This document shows positions 1-7,494 of a stretch of 10,958 bases of DNA, one piece after another (positions within the stretch are counted from its first letter, which is position 1; the number at the start of each line of letters is the position of its first letter). A program made the position numbers and the translations under genes. This DNA comes from Deltaproteobacteria bacterium (GTDB lineage Bacteria; Desulfobacterota; Desulfovibrionia; Desulfovibrionales; Desulfovibrionaceae), in assembly GCA_025350085.1 (NCBI GenBank), contig JANXYI010000264.1, positions 1 through 10,958 on the forward strand, in the 5' to 3' direction. The notes under the pieces were generated by a model. That model ran no database searches, had not been told where the DNA came from, and was given only the letters and a program-made list of their open reading frames with translations.

Positions 1-1
1 C

Positions 2-310
2 AACCTCCTGACCAACGCCGCCGAGGCCCTGGAAGGCCTGGCCGACCAGACGGGCGGAACCGTGGACGTGCGCGCCGAGCACCTGGCCTCCACCGGCCGG
101 GCGCGGATCTCCGTGGCCGACAACGGTCCGGGCTTCTCCCCTGAGGAGCGCGCGCGCATGTTCGAGCCCTACTACTCGCGCAAGAAGTCCGGCACGGGCC
201 TGGGGCTGACCATCGTGCGCTCCATCGTCACCGACCACAAGGGCCGTGTGCGCGTGGAGGCCGGCCGCCCCAGGGGCTCGGTGTTTGTGGTGGAGCTGCC
301 GCTGGGCTAG
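2..310 (+). CDS. Sensor histidine kinase, C-terminal ATPase domain (partial, NtrY/NtrB-like)
   Basis: This is the 3' end of a two-component sensor histidine kinase; the 5' part lies outside the window. The visible 102 residues are the HATPase_c (GHKL) catalytic domain, which binds ATP and phosphorylates the upstream dimerisation-domain histidine. The landmarks appear in the expected order: an N box (NLLTNAAEAL) at the very edge, the G1 box DNGPGF, the F box FEPYYSRKKSG, and the G2 box GTGLGL followed by TIVRSIV. The FEPYYSRKKSGTGLGL style is typical of NtrY/NtrB-type kinases. The frame is open from base 2, so translation enters from outside, and it ends at TAG (308-310). It converges on the minus-strand operon, so it is probably not part of it. 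Its input signal and response regulator cannot be seen. Confidence 0.93.
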   Translation, partial: NLLTNAAEALEGLADQTGGTVDVRAEHLASTGRARISVADNGPGFSPEERARMFEPYYSRKKSGTGLGLTIVRSIVTDHKGRVRVEAGRPRGSVFVVELPLG

Positions 311-349
311 AGGCCGCAGAGACGTGCCGGGCGGGACCGCTTCCGGGCT

Positions 350-2164
350 TCAGCCCAGCCGCGCAAGCTGCGCCTCCAGCACCGCGGCGAAGTGCCGGGC
401 CATGCGCGCCACATAGCCCAGGTAGTAGCGCAGGCCCCAGGCCTTGTCCTCTTCCGGTCCCGGCACAAACACCGCCGCATGGAAGCGCTGGTTGTCGAAG
501 TCCTCGAAACGCTGCACCAGATAGGTCACGTTGCCCTGGTCGAACTGCTCCAGGGCCTGGGCGGCGGCGGCCACAAAGTCGGCCCCCTGCATGGCCAGGA
601 TGCCCTCCACCCCGGCGGTCACGGCGGTCCAGGTCGCAAGGTCGCGCCTGAGCGCGGCCAGCACCAGCCCGCGGGGAAGCTCCACGGCCTTGGCCGCAGC
701 CACACGCCCCAGCCTGCGGCCAAGGCGCCCCGTCTCCTTGACCGGGCAGTCGGGGATATACTGCACCCCCGGCCCGCTGATGATGCTCTCCTGCGTGATG
801 TTGACGCAAGGGATGGCCGAGGCGCGGATCTCGTCGCGCAGCCAGTGGGCCGCGTCCAGGAAATTGAGGGTGGTGTAGCGCCTCTGCCCCGCGAGATCGG
901 CCACCGGCACCAGCTGGGGCCAGGCGTTGGTCAGCTCGCGCTCGGGCTCGGCCTCGCCCTCAGCCCTGGGCTCGTGGATGCTCCCGCGCGAGTAGCTGAG
1001 CCTCCAGGGGTCCGGCGAGCAGAGCTGCGCCCCCACGAACACGCAGCGCGAAGCGCCCATGTACCGGGCCAGGGAAAAGGCCGTGGTGATGACCGAGCCG
1101 TGCAGCCGGAGGCTCGGACGGTTGCCGTAGAGCTCGGGCAGATAGGTGCCGAACAGGAATTTGCGGCCAAAGACCTCCCCGCCCAGATCCGTCAGGCAGT
1201 GGCCCACCAGGGCCACGTCCGCCAGATGCGGGAGACCCTCCCAGGAACGGCCGGTGTGCGTGGAGGTGTCGTTGGCCACCACGAAGTGCGGCCGCACCCC
1301 TGCGGCCACCAGGGGCTTGAGCGCGTTGTTCACGGCGATGATCAGGGCGCGGTCCTTAACCGAGCGCAGATAGTCCATGCGCTCGGCCAAATCCGGCCCG
1401 GCGGCCACCAGCACCGCGGTCTCGCCCTGAAAGGCCCCCTTGAGCGGCCGGATGTCCGGCCAGCGCAGGAATTCGGCGGCGTTGACGTAGGTGTGCAGCT
1501 GCTGGTCAAAGAACAGGCCGCGCACCAGCGGACGTATGGGCAGGCTGTAGAAATTCGCCTGGCCGCTCAGCTGGTACACGCGGTAGCGGTAGAACAGGAT
1601 CTCCACCAGCTCCACCAGGGATTTGGCCTGCTCCGTGGCCACGAACTCCGGCAGGCCGTAGAACACCGGGAAGCCCACAGTGAAGAGCTCCGGCGGCAGG
1701 ACCAGCGACACCGGCGGCACAAAGGCGTCCGGCTCGCCGAGCAGAATCACCGCGCGCCTGGCCAGCCTGGCCGCCGGAACGCTGGCGGCGAAACGCGCCA
1801 AACGCTGGGCATCGGGCTCCAGGATGAGCAGGAGCACGTCCTCGCGCTCCAGGCAGCGGCGGAAGGTCGGCGTGTCCGCCGCGCCGAGAAAGACCACGAA
1901 GCGCGTCCGGGCCAGCACGCCCGGCACGTCGATGCCCGGGGGCAGGACCTCGTAGACCGGGGGCAGCCCCTCCTGGGCAAAGGGATTGACGTAGTAGGGG
2001 TGCTCGTAAGCCCACAGGGGGGTGTGCCCGTGGAAGACGTGGTCCCCGGCCTGGGCCGGGGCCGGGGCCGCACCCTCAGGCAGCTCGTCGATCTCGCCCG
2101 CGCCAGGGGCCTCGAAGAGGACGCCCAACTGCCGCAGGACGGAAAAAATGACTCTCGGGGTCAT
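350..2164 (-). CDS. MptE-like / DUF115 protein (motility-associated glycosylation factor type)
   Basis: This 604-residue protein has a DUF115 (6-hydroxymethylpterin pyrophosphokinase MptE-like) core at about residues 215-390. Visible signatures are GETAVLVAAGPDL (247-259), IIAVNNALKPL (275-285), HFVVANDTS (293-301) and GSVITTAFSLARYMGAS (356-372) followed by VFVGAQLCS. In bacteria, proteins of this family (Maf-type motility-associated factors) are linked to glycosylation of flagellin with nonulosonic acids and to surface polysaccharides; a pterin role is known only for archaeal MptE. The N-terminal 200 residues are less recognisable. The start is the ATG at 2164-2162, which overlaps the stop of the upstream radical SAM gene (ATGA, 2164-2161), implying translational coupling; a longer frame reaching 2356 lies inside that upstream gene and is a shadow. 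It is the last gene of the operon. Its target glycan or protein is unknown; no flagellin gene is in view. Confidence 0.85.
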   Translation of the reverse strand: MTPRVIFSVLRQLGVLFEAPGAGEIDELPEGAAPAPAQAGDHVFHGHTPLWAYEHPYYVNPFAQEGLPPVYEVLPPGIDVPGVLARTRFVVFLGAADTPTFRRCLEREDVLLLILEPDAQRLARFAASVPAARLARRAVILLGEPDAFVPPVSLVLPPELFTVGFPVFYGLPEFVATEQAKSLVELVEILFYRYRVYQLSGQANFYSLPIRPLVRGLFFDQQLHTYVNAAEFLRWPDIRPLKGAFQGETAVLVAAGPDLAERMDYLRSVKDRALIIAVNNALKPLVAAGVRPHFVVANDTSTHTGRSWEGLPHLADVALVGHCLTDLGGEVFGRKFLFGTYLPELYGNRPSLRLHGSVITTAFSLARYMGASRCVFVGAQLCSPDPWRLSYSRGSIHEPRAEGEAEPERELTNAWPQLVPVADLAGQRRYTTLNFLDAAHWLRDEIRASAIPCVNITQESIISGPGVQYIPDCPVKETGRLGRRLGRVAAAKAVELPRGLVLAALRRDLATWTAVTAGVEGILAMQGADFVAAAAQALEQFDQGNVTYLVQRFEDFDNQRFHAAVFVPGPEEDKAWGLRYYLGYVARMARHFAAVLEAQLARLG

Positions 2165-4050
2165 TGCCCCCCCGGGCGCTCGCCCACGATGGCCGCGTCC
2201 GCTCCGCCGGGGAAAATCCTCTGGTAGAGGATCTCCATGGGGTCCAGAAGCTCCAGGTCCGCGTCGGCCAGGGCCGTGCTGCGGCACTCGCGCAGCTGAC
2301 GGGCGTGGTCGCGGAAGATGCGCGCCATGCGCTCGTCGCCATAGAGCGCATAGCACCGGGCGGCCCAGTCGTGCATGAAGGGCTCGGCGGGATTGCTGCG
2401 CAGGGCCAGACGGACCAGCTCCTTGGCGCGGTCCGGAAAGCCCTGGGCCAGGCGGATGCTCGCGCCGAGGACCACGGCCACCGGGTGGTCCCGGCTGATC
2501 TTGAAGAGCTCCAGCAGGCAGTCCATGGCCGCATCCAGCCGGCCCGCGTTGCGGTGCTCCAGGGCCTGCTCGAACAGCGCAGCAAGCTCGGCCGCGGGCG
2601 CCAACGGCGGCAGCCGCAGGGGAATGTCATAGCGCCTGGAGCAGTGCTGGCAGTTCAGCCGGTGGGCCTGCCGGTCGCCATGCATGCCCGTGTGCTCCAG
2701 GTGTTCGAACACCGTCTCGGCCCCGCAATGCGGGCACAGGCAGCGCGCCGAGGCCGCGCCATCCGGCTCCAGGCGCGCTTCCAGCAGGCGCCCTGGAAAG
2801 AGCACCCCCTCGTGCAGCGCCCAGACGCGCTTGAGCATGTCCAGAAACTCGTCCCAGGGCATGCTCGTCATGTTGGTGAGCGGGCAGCCCTTTTCGATGA
2901 ACTCGATCTTGTCCTTGATGACGCCGCTGGCAACTGCGTCGTGGTAGATCTTGGTCCCGGGCCAGCAGTCGATCTTGCCCAGGTTCACGAAATACTGGCG
3001 GTGGTCCACCCACCATTGCAGCGTCTCCCAGGCGGTCGCCGTGGTCTCGGCCGGGTCGCCGAAGATGAAGTTGCCAAAGGAGTCCATGCGGCTCTGGTAG
3101 GTCTGCTCCAGGGCGCGCTCGACCTCGGCGGGCTTGAGCTTCTTGTTCATGCTCTTCAGCACTTCCGGGCTCATGCTCTCCAGGCCGTAGAACACCGTGT
3201 GGCACCCGGAATCGCGCATGGCCGCCAGCAGCTCATCGTCCACTATGGCGCAACGCAGCTGGGAGTACCAGGTGATGCCCAGGGGCTTCACCTTTTCGCA
3301 GAACTCCAGGATGCGCTCCTTGCGCAGGGCGAAGACCTCATCCATGAGGCCCACGTTGCTGACCCCGTAGGTGTCCACGAGGTGCTTGATCTCGCGGATG
3401 ACGTAATCGATGGAGTGGGCCCGGTGCTTGCCCCGACCCAGCGCGCTGTAGCAGAAGGTGCAATGGAACGGGCAGCCGCGGCTGGAGATCATGTCGTGCG
3501 TGTACAGATGCGCGTAGCACTCCCGGAAGTTGAAGCCCTCGTAGTCCGGGATGGGGATGGTGTCCAGGTCCTCGATGAAGGGCCGGGGGGCGGTGCGCAC
3601 GGTCTGGCCCAGGCCGTCGCGGTAGAGGATGCCCGCCACCTGGCCCAGGTCGCCGCCCTGCTCCAGGGTGCGCAGGATGTCCACCGCGACCGCCTCGCCC
3701 TCGCCCACCACGCCGATGTCGGGCCTCAGCGCGTCGAAGAGGTCCGGCTCGCTGCCCAGGATGCCGCCGCCGAGCAGGGTGATGACGCCCGGCAGCTCCT
3801 CCTTGGCTGTCCCCAGCATCCACTTGACGTACGGGTAGGACGGCGTGAGCGAGCCGATCCCCAGCACATCCGGGCGCTCCTTGAGCAGCACCCGCCGGAA
3901 GGCCTCTTGCCAGTCGTCCTCCAAGGCGCTGTTGTGGCAGACCACGTTGAAGCCGTGCTTCTTCAGCATGCCGGAGACGTAGGCGATGCCCACCGGAAAA
4001 TAGTACCGGCCAAGCAGGGCATAGGGTGGGGAGACAAGCAGTATCTTCAT
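2161..4050 (-). CDS. B12-binding-type radical SAM protein with zinc ribbon and TPR-like tail
   Basis: The 629-residue product has a B12-binding-like Rossmann domain at about 1-160 (MKILLVSPPY; TLLGGGILGS at 91-100; VVGEGE at 114-119) and then a radical SAM barrel with CPFHCTFC (C193, C197, C200) that should bind the 4Fe-4S cluster cleaving S-adenosylmethionine. YGLES (288-292) and FGNFIFGDP (325-333) fit the B12-binding radical SAM class. No canonical DxHxxG cobalamin motif is seen in the N-domain, so cobalamin binding is uncertain. The C-terminus is unusual: two CxxC pairs (C439/C442 and C467/C470) look like a zinc ribbon, and residues about 485-585 look like TPR helices. The start at 4050 is chosen because AAGGA sits 9 nt upstream; an ATG at 4059 abuts that site. 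The 62-bp gap to the preceding gene is the largest between neighbours in the left half of the operon. The reaction may be methylation or another radical step; the substrate is unknown. Confidence 0.88.
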   Translation of the reverse strand: MKILLVSPPYALLGRYYFPVGIAYVSGMLKKHGFNVVCHNSALEDDWQEAFRRVLLKERPDVLGIGSLTPSYPYVKWMLGTAKEELPGVITLLGGGILGSEPDLFDALRPDIGVVGEGEAVAVDILRTLEQGGDLGQVAGILYRDGLGQTVRTAPRPFIEDLDTIPIPDYEGFNFRECYAHLYTHDMISSRGCPFHCTFCYSALGRGKHRAHSIDYVIREIKHLVDTYGVSNVGLMDEVFALRKERILEFCEKVKPLGITWYSQLRCAIVDDELLAAMRDSGCHTVFYGLESMSPEVLKSMNKKLKPAEVERALEQTYQSRMDSFGNFIFGDPAETTATAWETLQWWVDHRQYFVNLGKIDCWPGTKIYHDAVASGVIKDKIEFIEKGCPLTNMTSMPWDEFLDMLKRVWALHEGVLFPGRLLEARLEPDGAASARCLCPHCGAETVFEHLEHTGMHGDRQAHRLNCQHCSRRYDIPLRLPPLAPAAELAALFEQALEHRNAGRLDAAMDCLLELFKISRDHPVAVVLGASIRLAQGFPDRAKELVRLALRSNPAEPFMHDWAARCYALYGDERMARIFRDHARQLRECRSTALADADLELLDPMEILYQRIFPGGADAAIVGERPGGQ

Positions 4051-4059
4051 GGCAGACAT

Positions 4060-4064
4060 TCCTT
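4060..4064 (-). promoter_or_regulatory. Ribosome binding site that sets the B12 radical SAM start
   Basis: AAGGA on the minus strand lies directly against an ATG at 4059-4057 and 9 nt from the ATG at 4050-4048. Zero spacing is unusable, so the second ATG (MKILLVSPPY) is the likely start. Confidence 0.6.
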
Positions 4065-4112
4065 GAATCGAACTTACAGGATCGTTGCGGGCACCGGCAT
4101 CCCGGCCGCAGC

Positions 4113-5153
4113 CTAGGCCGGAGGCAGCACTGTGTGCTCCGGGGCGAGGGCTTGCACCTTCCGCGCCACGCAAAGGCCGCGCGCGCCACCCTCCACCAGG
4201 CCCCTCTCCAGGACCTCGAAGCCGCTGCTCTCCAGCCAATGACAGAGGCAGGTCAGGTTGGGCACCCACCAGTTGCTCCACTCGCCCTCGTACTCGCCCT
4301 TGACGAAATAGCCCATGGGGATGTCGCGCAGGGCTTCGATCACGTCCGCGCGGCCGGCCCAAAAGCCGTCCAGCATTGGCGCGCCCTCAAGGACCGCGCC
4401 CTCCACCAGCACCAATCCGCCCGGCTTCAGCACGGCATTGATGTTGGACAGGGCGGCCAGCGGATTCTTCAGGTGGTAGTACACCCCGAAAAAGGTCACC
4501 AGGTCGAAGGTGCCGTGCTCCGCGGGATTCAGGTCGTAGACATTGGCGCAGATGTGCCGCACCGGCAGATGATTCACCCGGCACATGGCGGCGAACCCCG
4601 AATGGGTGGGCGGCTGGATGTCGAGCGCCGTGACCAAAGCCCCGCGCCGGGACATCTCCAGGGTGTAGGGACCGTCCCAGGCGCCGATGTCCAGCGCGCG
4701 CTGGCCGGTCAGATTGGCCACCAGGGGATGCGAGAGCAGCCACGGCTTGTAGCCACAGGCCCCGGGGGTGACCACGCCGGGCAGGATCTCATAGCCGTGG
4801 TACCACCACGGCACACCGGCCAGCTCGGCCAGCTGCGCCGCGGTCAGCAGGTGCGCGGCATTCAGGAAATGCAGGGACGCGGCCGAGATAATGCGCTCCG
4901 CCGGGATGCCCAGGGCCACGGCCTGCTGGCGGATCTCGCCCAGGAAGACGCTGGCCACGGCCAGCTGGTCGTAGTCCTGGCCCACGGTGAGCCTGGCCGC
5001 GGCCGCGGGCCCGAGGACCGGCAGGCCGTGGAACAGGCCACGGCGCGCCGGGTCGCTGTCCACAAAGGCCGTGATCTCGTGGGTGTCGTGGGGGAACTGC
5101 GCCAGGATCTTCTCGGCCTGGCCGCCGGTGCCCCAGATAAGCAAACGCGTCAT
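4113..5153 (-). CDS. Fusion of nucleotide-binding Rossmann domain and CmoB-like SAM methyltransferase
   Basis: This 346-residue protein appears to have two parts. Residues 1-95 start with a Rossmann-type strand and glycine turn (LLIWGTGGQAEKIL) followed by ITAFVDSD at 27-34, like the N-terminal domain of PglD-type sugar acyltransferases and CoA-/NAD-binding-like domains. Residues about 115-335 resemble the class I methyltransferases related to CmoB (DUF1698-like): WYHGYEILPGVVTPGA (117-132), motif I LDIGAWDG (154-161), ALDIQ (176-180), FDLVTFFGVYYHLKNPL (216-232) and LKPGGLVLVEG (242-252). It probably transfers a methyl group from SAM; the substrate is unknown, and an operon of glycan type suggests a sugar or lipid carrier rather than tRNA. 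The ATG at 5153 overlaps the stop of the glycosyltransferase gene (ATGA, 5153-5150), with CAGGAG 5 nt upstream. The frame extends further upstream, but only through the neighbouring gene. Translation ends at TAG (4115-4113). Confidence 0.86.
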   Translation of the reverse strand: MTRLLIWGTGGQAEKILAQFPHDTHEITAFVDSDPARRGLFHGLPVLGPAAAARLTVGQDYDQLAVASVFLGEIRQQAVALGIPAERIISAASLHFLNAAHLLTAAQLAELAGVPWWYHGYEILPGVVTPGACGYKPWLLSHPLVANLTGQRALDIGAWDGPYTLEMSRRGALVTALDIQPPTHSGFAAMCRVNHLPVRHICANVYDLNPAEHGTFDLVTFFGVYYHLKNPLAALSNINAVLKPGGLVLVEGAVLEGAPMLDGFWAGRADVIEALRDIPMGYFVKGEYEGEWSNWWVPNLTCLCHWLESSGFEVLERGLVEGGARGLCVARKVQALAPEHTVLPPA

Positions 5154-6274
5154 GCCTGCTCCTGCCCGCAAGCCGGCGTGGCCCTGGGCGGTTCCAAGAT
5201 CTTGAACTTCTCGCTCACCGGTGTGGCGCGCTTGGCCCACCACTGCTTCGCGGCCAGCCACAAATAGTGCCAGAGCGGACGCGGGAAGGCCTGGGGATAG
5301 GCCGCCACCAGCCCGGGCAGCTCGCTGGGCTTCACCAGCCGGAGCAGGAACTTCACCAGGCCCTTGCCCATGAAGATGGGATAAAAGACATCGAAATTGT
5401 CCAGCACGTGGCTGATCATGGTCTGGCGGAACAGGTCGTGGGGCGGGTGCTTGTCCAGGTTGCCCACGCTGTTGATGTTGCCGAGCACCGGGTTGGACCC
5501 GAAGTTGTTGCCCCCGTGGCGGCGGTAGCAGCCGTGGATGGTGGGGATGAGCAGGCTGTCGCCGATCAGGTGGCAGAAGTGCGCGATGTAGTAGTCCGCG
5601 CAGATGCGGAAGGTGGTGCCGTCACAGGGCAGGATGAGCTCCACAGTGCTGCGGCGGAAGACCATGCTCGAGGACGTGGCCCAGATCCAGAACCCGGTCT
5701 GGAAGCTCGTCAGCCGCACGTGGCGGTAGTGGCCGTGGGCCTGGTGGTCCATGTGCTGGCCGCCGATGATCTCGCCCTGCGCATTGATCTGGTACTGGTT
5801 GGAGCTGGTGAAGGCCACGGTCTTGACCGACAGGTGCGCGCGCATGTGCGCTTCCAGAAAATCCTCGAGCAGCACGTCGTCGGCGTCGAGCATGACCACA
5901 AAGGCGCCCGTGGCGATTTTGAGCCCGTCACGGAAGGCCTCCATCTGGCCGCCGTTCTCCGCGCGCTGGATGAGCGTGAACTTTCCCCCGGCCTCGGGGC
6001 TGTCCACAAAGGCGCGCACCTGGGCCACCGTGCCGTCGGTCGACACGTCGTCCACCACGATGCACTCCCAGTTGGCGTAGGTCTGGCGCGTGACCGAGCG
6101 CAGGCACTCCACGATGTACTTCTCGTAGTTGTAGCTGGTGACGATGAAGCTCACCTTGGGCTTCAGCATCCGGGCGCGGCGCAGCCGCCCATCCTCAAGG
6201 GTCAAGGGCAGGGCCACCGGGGCCTGGTCCGCCGTGGGGTTGGCGCGCCGAGCGATGAGGTCGTGGATGGACAT
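5150..6274 (-). CDS. Family 2 (GT-A) glycosyltransferase
   Basis: The 374-residue product carries a GT2 catalytic domain at about residues 38-260. It has the first strand VSFIVTSYNYEKY (41-53), the nucleotide-binding VVDDVSTDGT (73-82), ENGGQMEAFRDGLKIATG (106-123) and the metal/nucleotide DxD motif in MLDADD (128-133). Enzymes of this fold transfer a sugar from a nucleotide-sugar donor to a lipid-linked, polysaccharide or protein acceptor in the cytoplasm. No transmembrane segment is obvious, so it is probably soluble or peripheral. About 35 residues precede the domain; the long start is preferred because AGGGAGA lies about 7-8 nt before the ATG at 6274, and an internal Met36 is the alternative. 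It begins 23 bp after the preceding radical SAM gene and overlaps the methyltransferase by 4 bp. The donor and acceptor sugars cannot be read from the sequence. Confidence 0.92.
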   Translation of the reverse strand: MSIHDLIARRANPTADQAPVALPLTLEDGRLRRARMLKPKVSFIVTSYNYEKYIVECLRSVTRQTYANWECIVVDDVSTDGTVAQVRAFVDSPEAGGKFTLIQRAENGGQMEAFRDGLKIATGAFVVMLDADDVLLEDFLEAHMRAHLSVKTVAFTSSNQYQINAQGEIIGGQHMDHQAHGHYRHVRLTSFQTGFWIWATSSSMVFRRSTVELILPCDGTTFRICADYYIAHFCHLIGDSLLIPTIHGCYRRHGGNNFGSNPVLGNINSVGNLDKHPPHDLFRQTMISHVLDNFDVFYPIFMGKGLVKFLLRLVKPSELPGLVAAYPQAFPRPLWHYLWLAAKQWWAKRATPVSEKFKILEPPRATPACGQEQA

Positions 6275-6297
6275 GGATGGGTCTCCCTGTCGGACGG

Positions 6298-7494
6298 CTA
6301 CAGCGCCCAGCCCGCGTCTTCGGGTTCGACGGTCTTGCGTTGCTGGCTGATGTAGTGGCGCGGGTCGGTGATCGGACCGGCGCTGGGCGCGGCAATGGGC
6401 GCAAGCTCGCCAAAGCCGAAAAAGGCCGCGTAGTCGCCATGAAACCCGTCACAGATGTCCTGCGCCCCGCAGGCCGCGCAGGCCGGGCCGTACTTGTAGC
6501 CGCAGTGCTCGCGCGCCCGGATGAGCGCGCTGTGGCGGTACTCGTCGTCCACGCTGATGTTCGGATCGTCGAGATAATTGGGCACGCCCTTGTACATGGG
6601 CGAGCGGAAGTTGGCCTGGCGCAGGGAGATCAGCGGCGAGAGCCCGCCCTCGCGCGTGCGCTGGGGCTTCATGTCCGTCCAGGACCAGGAGGCATAGTCC
6701 CACTCGTGCAGGTCATAGGGCAGCTGCTGGAAATTGTAGAGGTGCTGGCGGTAGGCCTCCGGCACCTGGCACAGCGGGAAGTAGCGCACGTTGGCCTCGA
6801 TGCCCGCGGCCCTCAGCACGTCCAGGGCCTCCACAAGCGGCGGCGCGACCTCGGAGTACGCGGCCACGTCTTCGAGCGAACGCTCGCCCTTCTGCTGGTC
6901 CTCGAAGGGGTTGAAGGCGATGAAGTTCACCGCGCGCGCGCCCACGGAAACCGCCAGCCGGGCCACATCGGCCAGGTGCGGCAGGGAGGACTTGGTGAGC
7001 ACACAGTTGAAGCGCACTGGCATCCCCACGGCCACGCAGTTGTCCAGCGCCGCCATCTGCTTGACGTGCGCGCCAGGCACCCCGACCACGTCGTCGTAAT
7101 TCTTGCCCAGGCCGTGCACACTGACCAGCAGGTCGCGTACGCCGGAGTCCTTGAGCCTCTGGCAGGCCTCGCGCTTGGCCAGCACCAGGGCGTTGGTGAT
7201 GAGCGTGGGCATAAGCCCGATTGTGGCGCTGTGGCTGCACAGCTCCTCGATGCCAGGATAAATGGTGGGCTCGCCGCCTTGGATGTCGATGGCGTTGTTG
7301 CCGTAGTGGTTGCGCAAGGTGTCGAAGATGGCCTTGGCTTTGTCGAGCGCCATGAACGGGTGCTCCGGGTGGTCCTTGGCCTCGATGCGCGCCTGGAAAT
7401 AGCAGAAGCGGCAGCGCAGGTTGCAGGTCTGGCCCAGCCAGACAACACCCCGGCGGGTCAGTACGCGTCTGGTGGTGACGGCTGGCTGGTTCAT
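6298..7494 (-). CDS. Radical SAM protein with C-terminal auxiliary-cluster-like Cys motif
   Basis: The 398-residue product begins with a radical SAM core whose cluster motif is CNLRCRFC (C24, C28, C31), followed by IDIQGGEPTIYPGIEE (69-84), where GGEP contacts the SAM amino group, and by VSVHGLG (124-130). Past the barrel come VRYFPLC (236-242) and DLHEWDYASW (261-270). The C-terminal region has C331, C339, C342 and C348 in the pattern C-x7-CxxC-x5-CDG, which resembles a shortened SPASM/twitch auxiliary iron-sulfur site. Such enzymes modify peptides, sugars or cofactors by hydrogen abstraction. Its motif order matches the product of 8613-9872, so the two are probably paralogues. The ATG at 7494 overlaps the upstream stop (ATGA, 7494-7491); no good Shine-Dalgarno is seen, so it likely depends on coupling. 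It ends at TAG (6300-6298). The substrate is unknown. Confidence 0.9.
   Translation of the reverse strand: MNQPAVTTRRVLTRRGVVWLGQTCNLRCRFCYFQARIEAKDHPEHPFMALDKAKAIFDTLRNHYGNNAIDIQGGEPTIYPGIEELCSHSATIGLMPTLITNALVLAKREACQRLKDSGVRDLLVSVHGLGKNYDDVVGVPGAHVKQMAALDNCVAVGMPVRFNCVLTKSSLPHLADVARLAVSVGARAVNFIAFNPFEDQQKGERSLEDVAAYSEVAPPLVEALDVLRAAGIEANVRYFPLCQVPEAYRQHLYNFQQLPYDLHEWDYASWSWTDMKPQRTREGGLSPLISLRQANFRSPMYKGVPNYLDDPNISVDDEYRHSALIRAREHCGYKYGPACAACGAQDICDGFHGDYAAFFGFGELAPIAAPSAGPITDPRHYISQQRKTVEPEDAGWAL

Noticed and set aside
301..359. Inverted repeat GCTGGGCT / AGCCCAGC around the convergent stop codons as a bidirectional terminator.
   Set aside because: The 43-nt loop is long, there is no T-run, and the match arises because both proteins end in Leu-Gly with the same codons. 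A smaller GGGC-TTCA-GCCC stem at 345-356 is also too weak.
392..2227. Long plus-strand open frame (611 codons) opposite the DUF115 gene.
   Set aside because: It is the mirror frame of a G/C-third-position gene; its product is low complexity, rich in His, Gln, Gly and Arg, with no domain signature, and the minus frame has clear DUF115 motifs.
1652..3197. A 17-bp identical sequence at 1652-1668 and 3181-3197.
   Set aside because: Both copies encode the peptide VFYGL in two different genes with the same preferred codons; coincidence is more likely than a functional repeat.
2164..4116. Long plus-strand open frame (650 codons) opposite the B12-type radical SAM gene.
   Set aside because: Same antisense artefact of high GC; no recognisable motifs, while the minus frame encodes the cluster motif and conserved strands.
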